Assembly: GCA_016763075.1 (NCBI GenBank)
Contig: JAESUM010000088.1
Coordinates: 1-38,209, forward strand
Reading direction: 5' to 3'
Source: Pseudomonadales bacterium
GTDB lineage: Bacteria; Pseudomonadota; Gammaproteobacteria; Pseudomonadales; JAHRWD01
Length of the DNA stretch: 38,209 nucleotides
The position numbers were made by a program, and so were the translations under genes. Below the pieces are notes generated by a model. The model worked only from the letters and a program-made list of their open reading frames with translations, had not been told where the DNA came from and did no database searches. Positions 26,046 to 35,685 of this stretch are shown here, piece after piece (position 1 is the first letter of the stretch; the number at the start of each line of letters is the position of its first letter).

Positions 26046-26812
26046 TGGGGTTGGTCCGCGGGGCGCGCGTGTTGAATGAGGCTTTTCATCTCTTTAACCG
26101 CTTCTAGTAGGCCAGTTAATACTGCGCGGGCAATAATGGCATGGCCAATGTTGAGTTCGTAAATATCTGGAATGGCAGCGATGGCAGTAACGTTGTGGTA
26201 GTGCAAACCATGGCCTGCGTTCACAATTAAGCCTTTCTGGTTAGCGTATTCAACGGCTTGCTGAATACGCATGAGCTCAAGCTTGGCTTCGGTGGGGTTT
26301 TGCGCATCGGCGTAACGGCCGGTGTGAACTTCTATTAATGGTGCACCGCTGGCTACTGCGGCGTTAATTTGGTGAAAGTCTGGGTCAATAAACAGTGACA
26401 CTTCAATGTCTGAGCGGGCGAGCCGTTCGCAGGCACGGGTGATTTCGGTTAGGTTTTGAATCACGTCGAGGCCGCCTTCGGTCGTCAGCTCTTCGCGTTT
26501 TTCTGGAACCAAACAGCAGTAGCTTGGTTTGACCTGCTCAGCGATGGCGATCATCTCGGCGGTAACCGCCATTTCAAAATTAATCCGGGTTTGGATCGTT
26601 TCTTTGAGCATGAAGAGATCGCGGTCTTGAATGTGCCGGCGGTCTTCGCGCAGGTGTAATGTAATGCCATCGGCACCGGCTTTTTCGGCGATGAATGCGG
26701 CTTCGATGGGATCGGGGTAGCGGGTACCGCGAGCTTCGCGCAGTGTCGCAACGTGGTCAATATTGACGCCAAGCAGTGGGGTATTGGTTTTAGCTGATGT
26801 GGGGTTTTGCAT
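26042..26812 (-). CDS. pdxJ: Pyridoxine 5'-phosphate synthase PdxJ
   Basis: Condenses 1-deoxyxylulose 5-phosphate with 3-amino-2-oxopropyl phosphate to form pyridoxine 5'-phosphate. The TIM-barrel signature [20 protein letters not shown] lies near the N-terminus, followed by [36 protein letters not shown], and the C-terminal [20 protein letters not shown] with [14 protein letters not shown] use the ATG at 26812 ([10 protein letters not shown]). The reading frame extends 25 codons further upstream, but that part is not family-like. At 256 residues it is close to other PdxJ. It is coupled to acpS. Its usual upstream partner recO is displaced by three inserted genes. Confidence 0.95.
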   Translation of the reverse strand: MQNPTSAKTNTPLLGVNIDHVATLREARGTRYPDPIEAAFIAEKAGADGITLHLREDRRHIQDRDLFMLKETIQTRINFEMAVTAEMIAIAEQVKPSYCCLVPEKREELTTEGGLDVIQNLTEITRACERLARSDIEVSLFIDPDFHQINAAVASGAPLIEVHTGRYADAQNPTEAKLELMRIQQAVEYANQKGLIVNAGHGLHYHNVTAIAAIPDIYELNIGHAIIARAVLTGLLEAVKEMKSLIQHARPADQPQ

Positions 26813-26937
26813 AAAATGAGTACAGAGAGTTAATACGCGTGGTGAATAGATATTCTTGGGCCGATCGAACTGGCGGAATTGTACCACCGAATAGATGAAT
26901 ATAACCCCGCCGTGAAGTGGTTAGGTATAGACCGGTG

Positions 26938-27888
26938 TTATTGCCAGTTAGCCTGGCCAGTATGGGTATTCAGGAATGAAATCAGCGCTTGGTTAACGAC
27001 CGTTGCCTTTTCAATATTAACCCAATGTGCAGCGCCATCAATACCAATGAGTGTTGCATGGGGTACAAGCTCCGGAAGTTTCTCTGAATGGGAGAACGGA
27101 AAACTGATGTCCTGTTTGCCCCAGATAAATACAACAGGTTTGTTGAGTTTCCCAAGTTGTCGCCAGCCGTCGCTGTAATCCATCACAGGAGAATGCCGGA
27201 GTATCGAAAGAGCAGCCCGCGTAAAACCTGGGTAGCTCGCGAACCTGTCCCATTGCTCGACTGCTGAGGAATATTTTTCCTGATCGATAAAATAACCCTC
27301 TACCGTAGGTCGAATAAGTTGTTTGCCAAAGTAGTGGAATATTAGCTCCCCAAGCACAGGAGTATCCAGTGCTGCATTGCGCCCCTCCGATGCAGGCCAG
27401 CCGGCTGGTCCAATTAACGACAGGCTTTGTACATTTTCTGGATGATGTAATGCGTAATCGGTGGCAATGACACAGCCAAATGATGAACCGATTATATGTA
27501 CATCTTTGGCTCCGATATGTTTGATGAGCGAATCAAGCTGGTCACGAAACAGCTCAAGGTTATATTCAGTCCAGGGGCGATCAGAAAGACCACGACCAAA
27601 AAGGTCATATGCAACTACTCGGTAACCTGCATTTACCAGAGCGTCGATATTGGCGTTCCATGTTTCAATATAGCCATTAAAGCTATGTACCAAAACAACC
27701 GTTGCGGTGTTGTGTTCGCCAAATATCTGGTATCGAGTGCTACCTATTTCTGATTCCAGCATTACCGCGGCTAAATTTTCTCTGGCTGCTAGAACTGCTG
27801 AGTCATCCTCATTGATATATTGGTAGTAGGTAACTCCACCGAATAAAATAACGAGAGAAATAAAAACTAGAGTGATTTTGGCTTTCAA
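26938..27888 (-). CDS. Membrane-anchored alpha/beta hydrolase
   Basis: A 316-residue serine hydrolase of the alpha/beta fold; the substrate is unknown. One N-terminal hydrophobic segment (5-22) with few following charges suggests a signal anchor, placing the catalytic domain in the periplasm. The oxyanion region is VVLVHSFNGY (64-73). The nucleophile is Ser136 in the elbow GSSFG (134-138), the acid is Asp260 in WGKQD, and the base is His288 in GAAHW. YDLFGRGLSDRPW (94-106) is typical of the MhpC/haloalkane-type subgroup. It follows the beta-lactamase-like gene by 35 bases on the same strand, probably one transcript, and lies between recO and pdxJ where normally nothing intervenes. Confidence 0.88.
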   Translation of the reverse strand: MKAKITLVFISLVILFGGVTYYQYINEDDSAVLAARENLAAVMLESEIGSTRYQIFGEHNTATVVLVHSFNGYIETWNANIDALVNAGYRVVAYDLFGRGLSDRPWTEYNLELFRDQLDSLIKHIGAKDVHIIGSSFGCVIATDYALHHPENVQSLSLIGPAGWPASEGRNAALDTPVLGELIFHYFGKQLIRPTVEGYFIDQEKYSSAVEQWDRFASYPGFTRAALSILRHSPVMDYSDGWRQLGKLNKPVVFIWGKQDISFPFSHSEKLPELVPHATLIGIDGAAHWVNIEKATVVNQALISFLNTHTGQANWQ

Positions 27889-27923
27889 AGGTGTTCTCCG
27901 GTGTGCGCTATTTAGTGGGTGTT

Positions 27924-29144
27924 TTACTCTTCTATCGATGAATAGATAAGCGACTGAAGTTCACCCCTGAAGTTGTATTCGGTGTTACCCATAAGCTGAG
28001 TTAGAAAGATAACGATCATCTCCTCTTTTGGGTCAATCCAGAAAAGAGTACTCGCTGCGCCGCTCCAATAATATTCGCCAACTGAGCCGAGGTTTGAGTT
28101 TTTAGCCGGATCAAGTTTTACCGCGAAACCTAAACCGAACCCAATACCTGCATAGGTGTCTTCGCTGAATTTCCCCATAGCAAACGCGGCGATATCTGCG
28201 TTGTTGGGTAAGTGATTTTGAGTCATATATTCGACGGTGCGTGGGCCAAGAATGCGCTGCTCGTTGAAGATACCGCCATTGAGCAACATGCTGCAAAATT
28301 TAAAGTAGTCAGTAATGCTGGACACCAGCCCGCCGCCACCGGAGTCAAATGTTCGGTTGGCAAAGGCGCTGTCGAGTGGGTCGTCGGCTAACACCGGTTG
28401 GTTTTTAGGATTAAATTGATAACAAGCTGCAAAACGTGAGGTGTGTTGCTGAGGTATTTCAAAACCGGTTTCTGTCATGCCTAAGGGCGATAAAATGGCT
28501 TGTTCAAAATAGTCGCGTAAACGCATGCCAGATACTGCTTCCACTACGCGGCCCAGTACATCGGTAGATACTGAATAATTCCAACGCTCGCCGGGGCTAA
28601 ACTCTAAGGGAACCTGAACCAGTTTTTCGATCAGTGTTTGGTTGGTATCGCCGGGTGCCCAAGTACCGATTTTCATTTTACGGTAGGTGTAGTCAACGTT
28701 GGTGGCGCGCATAAACTCATACGTTAGGCCAGAGGTATGGGTTAGCAAATTTTTGATGGTCATGGGCCGCGCGGGTGCGGAGCTTGCAAATACGGGGTAC
28801 GAGCCTGTTTCAAACACCTTCAAGGTTTCAAATTCTGGAATAAACTTATGAACAGGGTCTGTTAGGGCTAAACGACCTTGTTCATACAGCATCATAATGG
28901 CAACGGAAGTCACCGGTTTGGTCATGGAATACATACGAACAATGGTGTTGTTTTGCATTGCTACGTTGCGCTCGCGGTCTGCCGTACCTAGCGCATCTAA
29001 ATAACAAACCTTACCTTTGCGGGCTACTAATGTGACGCAGCCAGAAATCTTCCCGGGTTTGATGTAGCGGCTATTTAAGTGTGATTGAATGCGCGCAAGT
29101 CGTTCGCTGCTCATGCCTACTTGTTCTGGTTTTACAATATCCAT
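27924..29144 (-). CDS. Serine hydrolase of the class C beta-lactamase family (EstB-like)
   Basis: A penicillin-binding-protein-fold serine hydrolase (COG1680), usually an esterase rather than a true beta-lactamase. Starting from MDIVKPEQVGMSSERLARI, the catalytic SMTK is at 73-76 and the Tyr motif YSVS is at 190-193. LLTHTSGL (133-140), FSPGERWNYS and FDSGGGGLVSS are family landmarks. In place of KTG it has WSGAAST near the C-terminus, as in EstB-type esterases. An upstream TTG could add 11 residues, but this ATG fits homologues better. There is no signal peptide, so it is probably cytoplasmic; about 406 residues. It probably forms a two-gene unit with the alpha/beta hydrolase. Confidence 0.9.
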   Translation of the reverse strand: MDIVKPEQVGMSSERLARIQSHLNSRYIKPGKISGCVTLVARKGKVCYLDALGTADRERNVAMQNNTIVRMYSMTKPVTSVAIMMLYEQGRLALTDPVHKFIPEFETLKVFETGSYPVFASSAPARPMTIKNLLTHTSGLTYEFMRATNVDYTYRKMKIGTWAPGDTNQTLIEKLVQVPLEFSPGERWNYSVSTDVLGRVVEAVSGMRLRDYFEQAILSPLGMTETGFEIPQQHTSRFAACYQFNPKNQPVLADDPLDSAFANRTFDSGGGGLVSSITDYFKFCSMLLNGGIFNEQRILGPRTVEYMTQNHLPNNADIAAFAMGKFSEDTYAGIGFGLGFAVKLDPAKNSNLGSVGEYYWSGAASTLFWIDPKEEMIVIFLTQLMGNTEYNFRGELQSLIYSSIEE

Positions 29145-29290
29145 TGGATCAGCCCGAATAAAAGGTGCGTACAGCAAAAAATGGGATCAGTGGTTTGAAT
29201 ACTAATCTGAAGCGGCAAAATAAGGTAGGGGCATGCACTAGCGAGGGGTGAAAGCGTTGTAGCAGGAGGGAGGGTATGGGGAAATGTTGC

Positions 29291-29336
29291 AAAAAAATGT
29301 AATGGATACCTTCTGACGATGCAGAAGGTATCCATT
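29291..29336 (-). terminator. Second terminator downstream of the cold-shock gene
   Basis: AATGGATACCTTCTG (29301-29315) and CAGAAGGTATCCATT (29322-29336) form a perfect 15-bp stem with a 6-base loop. On the minus strand it is followed by ACATTTTTTT. Placed right after the first hairpin, it makes a tandem terminator that separates the cold-shock gene from the hydrolase pair. Confidence 0.72.
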
Positions 29337-29358
29337 AAAACGGGAGTTTACACTCCCG
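29337..29358 (-). terminator. First terminator of the cold-shock gene
   Basis: On the minus strand CGGGAGT-GTAA-ACTCCCG is a perfect 7-bp GC-rich hairpin followed by TTTT, 23 bases after the gene's stop. Confidence 0.75.
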
Positions 29359-29381
29359 CGTACTAACTGGGTTGTGTGTCT

Positions 29382-29588
29382 TTAAACAGCCACAACTTTG
29401 TTTGCACATGGGCCTTTCTGGCCTTCGCCTACTTCAAATTCAACTGCTTGGCCGTCGTCCAATGTTGCGTAACCGCCGCCAGCTTGAATTTCAGAATGGT
29501 GAACAAACAGATCTTTGCCGCCATCTTCAGGAGTAATAAAACCGAAACCTTTGTCGGCGTTGAACCATTTAACTGTACCTTTACTCAT
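29382..29588 (-). CDS. CspA-family cold-shock protein
   Basis: A 68-residue single OB-fold RNA chaperone that binds single-stranded nucleic acid. RNP1 KGFGFI (13-18) and RNP2 LFVHHSEI (27-34) are intact, as is the WFNADKGFG opening. AAGAGAGA precedes the ATG. A spacer of almost 300 bases upstream and tandem terminators downstream make it a stand-alone transcript with room for the long structured leader typical of cold-inducible csp genes. Which csp paralogue it corresponds to cannot be told from sequence alone. Confidence 0.95.
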   Translation of the reverse strand: MSKGTVKWFNADKGFGFITPEDGGKDLFVHHSEIQAGGGYATLDDGQAVEFEVGEGQKGPCANKVVAV

Positions 29589-29886
29589 TTCTATCTCTCT
29601 TATGTAGTGAAAAATATAATTCTGTTTTGGCTATCACCATTACGAAAACAGAGTTTAAATAGTTGAATCTTGCTTAATAGTAGCTCGCCCAGCCCTTATT
29701 GCCGAGGGATACACCAAGATAATTGTAAGCCTTGGTATAAAGCGCTGCTTTTTTCAGTCCGTCAGCCCTTCAATTCAGTGTTTGGAGCTATTCTTTTCCG
29801 ATTATCCATGTATATGCCGCAGGATAGAAGGATAGATTTTTCATATTAACATAACCATTAGCGATCATTACACTCAGGCGTTGGCT
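29589..29886 (-). promoter_or_regulatory. Leader/promoter region of the cold-shock gene
   Basis: This spacer between recO and the cold-shock gene is AT-rich. TCTGTTTT (29621-29628) and AAAACAGA (29645-29652) form a perfect 8-bp stem 33 bases before the start codon, and CCAAG/CTTGG pairs around 29711-29738. Such structures fit a regulated 5' leader. No promoter can be placed confidently. Confidence 0.4.
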
Positions 29887-30720
29887 CTAACCAAACAGAT
29901 CGCGGCTTTTCAGTGGCTTATTGCCCAAATGTGGCTGAAGAGCCTGCCGAGTTAGCCGTTTGGCCGCGTTGGTTGTTTCCGGTTGGGAATATTGAGCGCC
30001 ATGAATAGCGATCAATTGTTCGCCTCTGAAAGTATCCATGCGAGTTTGTGCGTTACCCTGGAACTTTGAAAGGCTAAAGCCATGCTGCTGATCAAATTGG
30101 TAATTTAGCTCTGCTTCCAACGCTTCGCCGTTGGCAAGTTCGAAATTGATGCCGTAGCCAATTTCTTTTAATACCAGTAATTCAAACGTTCGCAGTAGCG
30201 GTTCGAGCTCGTCTTTGCCTGAAAGCTCTATCAGTAATGTTTGGTAGTGCTGGTAAAGGTTGGGGTGTGGGTCTTGCGCGGTAATAAGCCGCGTTAGTAG
30301 CTCGTTAACATACAGCCCTGAAAAGAGCCGATGACCTTTGAGCATAAGCCCGGTGGCTGCGGGTTCAATTTTTTGGATAGTCTTTAAGCCACCGTTGCCA
30401 AACCACGAAATTAACACCGGTGAGAAGGGCTGGGCATACTGGCCTGTATTGGGTTTTGAGCGGGCTTTCGCGACGTTTTTTTTACCACGGGCGCCGCGTA
30501 GTACTGCAGATACGCGGCCATGTTGAGCGGTAAAAAACTCGACAATCAAGCTGGTTTCACGGTAATTACGAGTATGTAACACGTAGGCAGGGTGCAGGGC
30601 TTCTTGTACAGGTTTTTGCAAGGCTTTGATATTGCGAGTGGCTTTGGGGAAATACGCAATGGATTGCCCTTTTGTATCCGCAAACGTTGAGTGGTCGGAC
30701 CTGTTAGTCAAGATACCCAA
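29887..30720 (-). CDS. recO: DNA repair protein RecO
   Basis: Loads RecA on SSB-coated DNA with RecR in the RecFOR pathway. An N-terminal OB fold ([39 protein letters not shown]) is followed by a helical domain ([30 protein letters not shown]). The zinc-finger cysteines of some RecO proteins are absent, as in E. coli. The start is unclear: the frame has no ATG before the OB fold, and the given end is the first TTG, inside the era stop region. A TTG at codon 34 (then [15 protein letters not shown]) gives a family-length protein of about 244 residues. It overlaps era by 17 bases with the upstream start. Confidence 0.9.
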   Translation of the reverse strand: MGILTNRSDHSTFADTKGQSIAYFPKATRNIKALQKPVQEALHPAYVLHTRNYRETSLIVEFFTAQHGRVSAVLRGARGKKNVAKARSKPNTGQYAQPFSPVLISWFGNGGLKTIQKIEPAATGLMLKGHRLFSGLYVNELLTRLITAQDPHPNLYQHYQTLLIELSGKDELEPLLRTFELLVLKEIGYGINFELANGEALEAELNYQFDQQHGFSLSKFQGNAQTRMDTFRGEQLIAIHGAQYSQPETTNAAKRLTRQALQPHLGNKPLKSRDLFG

Positions 30721-31612
30721 GCCGGCGCATGGCGCGCTCGTCGTCGGACCAGCCTTTTTTGACCTTCACCCACATGCTTAACATCACTTTGCTGTCGAAT
30801 AGGGTTTCCATATCTTTACGGGCTTCGGTGCCAAGTAACCGAATACGGCTGCCATCTTCGCCCAGCAGAATGCCTTTTTGGCTGTCTCGCTCGACATAGA
30901 TTACCGCGTTAATATGCAAGCAGTTGTTACGCTCTTCGAACTGTTCGATATCTACGGTCATTCGATACGGTAATTCATCGCCGAGTTGGCGGGTGATTTT
31001 TTCGCGTACCAGCTCTGCCGCCATAAAGCGTTCACTGCGATCAGTAAGCTGGTCTTCTGGAAAGTAAAAAGGCTGCTCAGGTAAGCGGCTCATGATTTCT
31101 TGTTCAAGCGGCCCAAGGTTTTGGCTTTTTAATGCAGAAAGCGGAACGATGGCAGCAAAATCCATTTTTTTGGAGATGCTTTCTAAGTAGGGGAGTAGCT
31201 GGGTTTTATCTTCGATTTGGTCGACTTTGTTAATGCCAAGGATCACCGGTCGGCGAAACTGTTTAAGTTTATCCAAGACAATTTCATCTTCATCGGTCCA
31301 CTTCATTCGGTCGACGATAAAAACCAAAAGGTCGGTTTCTTTAAATACCCGTGACGCTTCGCGGTTCAAATAACGGTTGAGCGCGTATTGTTTGCCGGCG
31401 TGAATGCCGGGGGTATCGACATAAATGGCTTGGGTGTTACCTTCGGTTTTTATACCCAGCATATTGTGCCGAGTGGTTTGTGGCTTGCGCGATGTAATGG
31501 CAATTTTTTGCCCAAGCAAATAATTAAGCAGGGTAGATTTGCCGACGTTCGGACGACCGACAATGCCTACGTATCCGCAGCGTTTTGGGGTTGTTGATGC
31601 GTCGTTACTCAT
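30704..31612 (-). CDS. era: GTPase Era
   Basis: A GTPase with a KH domain that binds the 3' end of 16S rRNA during 30S maturation. G1 is GRPNVGKS (19-26), the G2 region is [13 protein letters not shown]3 is VDTPGIH, G4 is NKVD and G5 is SALK. The KH domain in the last third has the [20 protein letters not shown] motif. Length 302. It sits between rnc and recO, the universal gammaproteobacterial order, and 59 bases after rnc. Confidence 0.97.
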   Translation of the reverse strand: MSNDASTTPKRCGYVGIVGRPNVGKSTLLNYLLGQKIAITSRKPQTTRHNMLGIKTEGNTQAIYVDTPGIHAGKQYALNRYLNREASRVFKETDLLVFIVDRMKWTDEDEIVLDKLKQFRRPVILGINKVDQIEDKTQLLPYLESISKKMDFAAIVPLSALKSQNLGPLEQEIMSRLPEQPFYFPEDQLTDRSERFMAAELVREKITRQLGDELPYRMTVDIEQFEERNNCLHINAVIYVERDSQKGILLGEDGSRIRLLGTEARKDMETLFDSKVMLSMWVKVKKGWSDDERAMRRLGYLD

Positions 31613-31671
31613 ATTGCGCTCGTATGTAAATAGGGTCGTTTGGTGGTGTAGTTAGTGTGGTTCACGGTAGT

Positions 31672-32364
31672 TCATTCTACGCCTAATTTGGCCAATGCTT
31701 TTGCAGCCGCTTGTTGTTCTGCTGCGCGGCGGCTACTGCCAATACCTTTGATTTTTTTAGGCAGCGTATCGATCTGACATTCGATTTCAAAGGTTTGGGC
31801 GTGAGCTTCACCGCTAGTGGCGATGATTTGATAATCGGGAACTGGCTGTTTGCGCGACTGCAAAAACTCTTGCAGGCGAGTTTTAGGGTCTTTTTGTAAG
31901 TTGGTAAGATCCAGTGCGTTGAGCCTGCTTTCAAACAACCCCAGTACTACGGTTCGGCAAGTGTCTAAACCGGCTTCGAGATAAATGGCACCTATGATGG
32001 ATTCTACCGTGTCGGATAGGGTAGATTCACGTCGGTGGCCGCCGCTTTTTAGTTCGCCGCCACCGAGTTTAAGAAACTCGCCTAACTCAAGTTCTTTGCC
32101 AATTTCAGCTAAGGTTTTGCCCCGTACAATACGTGAGCGCAACCGAGTAAGTTCGCCTTCTTTGGCGGTTTCAAAACGTTGGTATAGCTCTTCGGCGATG
32201 ATCATGCCAAGGATAGAGTCGCCTAAAAATTCTAGACGTTCGTTGTTATGGCTGCCGCTAACGCTACGGTGGGTCAGGGCGTGTTCGAACAGTTCAATAT
32301 CGGAAAAATGGTAACCGATACGTTTAAACAGTTTGGGGTAATTGCGAATTTTACGGTTGTTCAA
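31672..32364 (-). CDS. rnc: Ribonuclease III
   Basis: A double-strand-specific endoribonuclease that processes rRNA precursors and some mRNAs. The signature NERLEFLGDS is at 41-50, with Asp49 and Glu121 (DTVESIIGAIYLEAG) as catalytic metal ligands. A C-terminal dsRNA-binding domain covers about 158-228 (KDPKTRLQEFLQSRKQPVP, then SSRRAAEQQAAAKAL). Length 230. It overlaps the DUF4845 gene by 14 bases, so translation is coupled. In E. coli RNase III autoregulates through its leader; no such leader is possible here because the coding regions overlap. Confidence 0.97.
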   Translation of the reverse strand: MNNRKIRNYPKLFKRIGYHFSDIELFEHALTHRSVSGSHNNERLEFLGDSILGMIIAEELYQRFETAKEGELTRLRSRIVRGKTLAEIGKELELGEFLKLGGGELKSGGHRRESTLSDTVESIIGAIYLEAGLDTCRTVVLGLFESRLNALDLTNLQKDPKTRLQEFLQSRKQPVPDYQIIATSGEAHAQTFEIECQIDTLPKKIKGIGSSRRAAEQQAAAKALAKLGVE

Positions 32365-32722
32365 AGTGATTCTTAAAGTGAAGGTTGATGTCGATATTGT
32401 AAATAATGGGGATGATAATGTTGTAATTGATATCGATAGACAGCTTCTTTGAAGCGCGTTTAATCACGATATCTTTACCGCCGACATGAGTAATGTTGTT
32501 GAGTTGAAAACTCTGCATTAGTTTTAGCCGCACTTTCCCTTTAGAAAGATTGTCAAAATTCGGGTCTTCCGGTAACGCATGTAATGCACTGGCTACCAGC
32601 TGGTTGTTGTAGTAATGCGGGCCAATTTTAACAACGGCCATTATGTTGGCCGCGGCGGTACAAACAAGGTAAACCGTCATCAGCATCGATGTGCCGGTTT
32701 GACGTGATTTAAGTGCTCTCAT
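32351..32722 (-). CDS. DUF4845 membrane protein between lepB and rnc
   Basis: A 123-residue protein with one N-terminal transmembrane segment (about 12-34, SMLMTVYLVCTAAANIMAVV) followed by KIGPHYYNNQLVASALHALP, the DUF4845 landmark, and a beta-rich extracytoplasmic part (DIVIKRASKKLSIDINYNI). The domain is commonly found between lepB and rnc in gammaproteobacteria; its function is unknown. The C-terminal 14 bases overlap rnc. Its fixed position suggests a link to secretion or to co-expression with signal peptidase. Confidence 0.85.
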   Translation of the reverse strand: MRALKSRQTGTSMLMTVYLVCTAAANIMAVVKIGPHYYNNQLVASALHALPEDPNFDNLSKGKVRLKLMQSFQLNNITHVGGKDIVIKRASKKLSIDINYNIIIPIIYNIDINLHFKNHFEQP

Positions 32723-32781
32723 AGTGTTTTCCTTTCATCCACGGCGCTGCACGGCCGTGTACTGTGGTGGCTGAGTTTCAA

Positions 32782-33588
32782 TTATTTAATAAGCCTGTCA
32801 TCACTAAAACTAGGCAAACTCCAGAAAGTTTTCCAGTGCATCCACACAAGGTAGGCTTTGCCGACGATATTTTCTTCAGGAACGAATCCCCAAACTCGGC
32901 TGTCAGCGCTGTTGTCGCGGTTATCGCCCATCATGAAATAATGCCCTTCTGGTACCAGCCATTCACCGGCCAACAAGCTGCGGCGAGTACTGAGCTGAAT
33001 GCGGTGGACAGAATCGCCAAACTTTTCGTCGATGATTGTAAAGTCAGGGTTTACCGCCGGCAAACGAGCTACAAAAGTTTGTTGCATCTGTTCGCCATTG
33101 ATATACAACACTCTGTTTTTGTAAACGATACGATCACCGGGAAGGCCTATCACTCGTTTGATAAAATCTACTCCGGGTTTGTGGGGCGGACGAAATACCA
33201 TGACGTCGCCTCGCTCGGGGCTGCCTACATCGATGATTTTGGTCTGAATAACCGGTAGTCGAACCCCGTAAGCAAACTTATTCACCAGCAAAAAATCACC
33301 GATTTTTAGGCTGGGAATCATTGAGCCCGTTGGGATTTGAAACGGCTCAAACAAAAATGAACGCAGCACCAGTACGATGAGCAAAATAGGAAAGAACGAT
33401 TTTGCGTATTCAACGGCAATCGGCTCGTTGATGCCAGCGCTTTGTTGTTCGAGTTCTTCGGTGCTTGATGGGCTGGTTTGCGCCAGCGCAACGCGTCGTT
33501 TAGGGGCAAGGAAAACCAAATCCGCGGCCCAGATAACTCCGGTCACGAAAACGCCAATCACCATAATTAAAGGAAAATCGATATCCAT
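32782..33588 (-). CDS. lepB: Signal peptidase I
   Basis: The inner-membrane serine protease that removes signal peptides from exported proteins. Two N-terminal TM segments (about 5-27 and 64-82) flank a cytoplasmic loop. The catalytic Ser89 is in PTGSMIPSL, and the general base Lys144 is in DFIKRVIGLPGD. Box E (GHYFMMGDNRDNSADSRVWG) follows. Length 268, shorter than the 324 of E. coli. It lies 40 bases after lepA in the conserved order. Confidence 0.97.
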   Translation of the reverse strand: MDIDFPLIMVIGVFVTGVIWAADLVFLAPKRRVALAQTSPSSTEELEQQSAGINEPIAVEYAKSFFPILLIVLVLRSFLFEPFQIPTGSMIPSLKIGDFLLVNKFAYGVRLPVIQTKIIDVGSPERGDVMVFRPPHKPGVDFIKRVIGLPGDRIVYKNRVLYINGEQMQQTFVARLPAVNPDFTIIDEKFGDSVHRIQLSTRRSLLAGEWLVPEGHYFMMGDNRDNSADSRVWGFVPEENIVGKAYLVWMHWKTFWSLPSFSDDRLIK

Positions 33589-33628
33589 ATTGTCTTAGCT
33601 GCTCAGGTTGTGTGGTTTGAGGTACGGT

Positions 33629-35428
33629 TTAGTTATCTACTTTAAGTACCGCAAGGAATGCTTCTTGGGGTATTTCTACGGAGCCGACTTGTTTCATGCG
33701 TTTTTTACCGGCTTTCTGTTTTTCTAGCAGTTTTTTCTTACGGCTGATATCGCCACCGTAACATTTTGCGGTGACATTCTTTCTCAGTGCTTTTACGCTA
33801 GAGCGGGCAATAATTTGCCCTCCAATGGCTGCTTGAATGGCCACGTCGTACATTTGCCTTGGGATGAGCTCTTTCATTTTTTCGACCAATGCTTTGCCGC
33901 GATGACGCGCTTGGTCTTTATGACAAATAACTGCCAGCGCATCGACAGGCTCAGAATTAATCATGATGTTCACTTTGACCAGCGGCGAAGCCTCAAAGCG
34001 ATCAAGACTGTAGTCTAGCGACGCATAACCACGGCTGACTGATTTAAGTCGATCAAAGAAATCTAGCACGACTTCGCTCATCGGTAATTCATAACTTAGC
34101 GTGACTTGGTTACCGGAAAATTGCATATCTTTTTGTACGCCACGTTTATCGACGCACAGGCTGATAACGTTGCCCAGATATTCCTGCGGGGTAAATATAT
34201 TAGCTTGTACAATCGGCTCGCGGGTTTCTTCAATGACCGATGGGTCAGGTAACTGTGAAGGGCTATCAATATTGACGATATCGCCGTTCTTTTTCTTGAC
34301 CTGATAAACCACCGTCGGTGCCGTGGTAATAAGCTCTAAATTATATTCGCGCTCCAAACGTTCTTGGATGATCTCCATGTGCAACATTCCCAGGAATCCG
34401 CAGCGAAACCCAAAACCGAGGGCATCTGAGCTTTCCGGCTCAAAGAATAAAGAGGCATCATTTAGCTTGAGTTTATTCAGTGCATCGCGGAAGTCTTCGT
34501 AATCATCGGAGCTGATTGGGAACAATCCGGCGAATACCAGCGGCTTGATGGTTTCAAAACCCGCGAGTGAATCGACGTCCGACGTGGCGATATGAGTAAT
34601 CGTATCGCCCACCGGCGCACCGTGAATGTTTTTAATTCCAGCTACGACATAGCCCACTTCACCGGCCCGTAATACGCCAGTATCCACTCGTTTGGGGGTG
34701 AAAATACCGATCTGATCCGCTTGATGGGATTGACCAATGGATTTGGAGATGATTTTGTCGCCCTTTTTGATGGTGCCCGAAACCACACGTACCAAGGAGA
34801 CCACACCTAAATAGGTATCAAACCAAGAGTCAATAATCAGCGCCTGAAGCGGACCTTTGGGGTCGCCCTCTGGCGGCGGAATAATGCGCACCAATGCTTC
34901 CAGTAGTTCATCAACCCCCATGCCTGTTTTGGAGCTGACTTTGACTGCATTGCCGGTGTCTATGCCAATGATGTCTTCAATTTCTTGGCAGACTCTCTCC
35001 GGCTCTGCCTGGGGTAAATCCATTTTATTGAGCACTGGCAGCACTTCTAAACCTTGCTCAATTGCCTTATAACAGTTGGCAACCGACTGCGCTTCTACGC
35101 CTTGGCCGGCATCTACCACCAACAGTGCGCCTTCGCAGGCCGCCAGCGAGCGAGATACTTCGTAGGAGAAATCTACGTGGCCGGGAGTGTCAATAAAGTT
35201 GAGTTGATACTCTTTACCGTCGTTGGCCTTGTACGTGAGCGTCACGCTCTGCGCCTTAATAGTGATACCTCGCTCGCGTTCAATGTCCATTGAATCAAGC
35301 ACTTGGTTGGCCATTTCTCGTTCGCTTAGACCGCCGCAGACTTGAATAAGTCGATCTGCGAGGGTGGATTTTCCATGGTCGATATGGGCAATAATCGAGA
35401 AATTTCGGATATGTGTAAGATCGGTCAC
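33629..35428 (-). CDS. lepA: Elongation factor 4 (LepA)
   Basis: A ribosome-dependent GTPase, implicated in back-translocation and in translation initiation or 30S biogenesis. G1 is AHIDHGKST (14-22), G2 lies in [14 protein letters not shown]3 is DTPGHVDF and G4 is NKMD. Domains II and III follow, then the LepA-specific C-terminal domain with [20 protein letters not shown] and [20 protein letters not shown]. At 599 residues it equals the E. coli length. It is the first gene of the lepA-lepB-DUF4845-rnc-era-recO transcription unit; the promoter should lie in the 257 bases before it, shared divergently with adk. Confidence 0.97.
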   Translation of the reverse strand: MTDLTHIRNFSIIAHIDHGKSTLADRLIQVCGGLSEREMANQVLDSMDIERERGITIKAQSVTLTYKANDGKEYQLNFIDTPGHVDFSYEVSRSLAACEGALLVVDAGQGVEAQSVANCYKAIEQGLEVLPVLNKMDLPQAEPERVCQEIEDIIGIDTGNAVKVSSKTGMGVDELLEALVRIIPPPEGDPKGPLQALIIDSWFDTYLGVVSLVRVVSGTIKKGDKIISKSIGQSHQADQIGIFTPKRVDTGVLRAGEVGYVVAGIKNIHGAPVGDTITHIATSDVDSLAGFETIKPLVFAGLFPISSDDYEDFRDALNKLKLNDASLFFEPESSDALGFGFRCGFLGMLHMEIIQERLEREYNLELITTAPTVVYQVKKKNGDIVNIDSPSQLPDPSVIEETREPIVQANIFTPQEYLGNVISLCVDKRGVQKDMQFSGNQVTLSYELPMSEVVLDFFDRLKSVSRGYASLDYSLDRFEASPLVKVNIMINSEPVDALAVICHKDQARHRGKALVEKMKELIPRQMYDVAIQAAIGGQIIARSSVKALRKNVTAKCYGGDISRKKKLLEKQKAGKKRMKQVGSVEIPQEAFLAVLKVDN

Positions 35429-35685
35429 TAACGGGCTCTCAAAGTAACGAAGGACGATTTTGAAGTCGGCGGGTTGAGGAAGGTGTTATCGGGTCGGGAT
35501 TTTACCTGAATCAGCACGGCTGCGCCATGCGCCCGCCGCTTGAATGTGTCCTATGCAGCGTGTATGGTTGCGGGCTGTTTTCACGAACGATCCGAGTGTT
35601 AGAGTGCGGTATAACTATAGCTCTTACTGGTTCCGGGTTCATGATCAATATCCCAACAAATCAATAATTACTGAGGTGAATCAGC

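Noticed and set aside
26813-26887. 25-codon N-terminal extension of pdxJ
   Set aside because: The extra residues are not family-like and the ATG at 26812 gives the normal PdxJ length.
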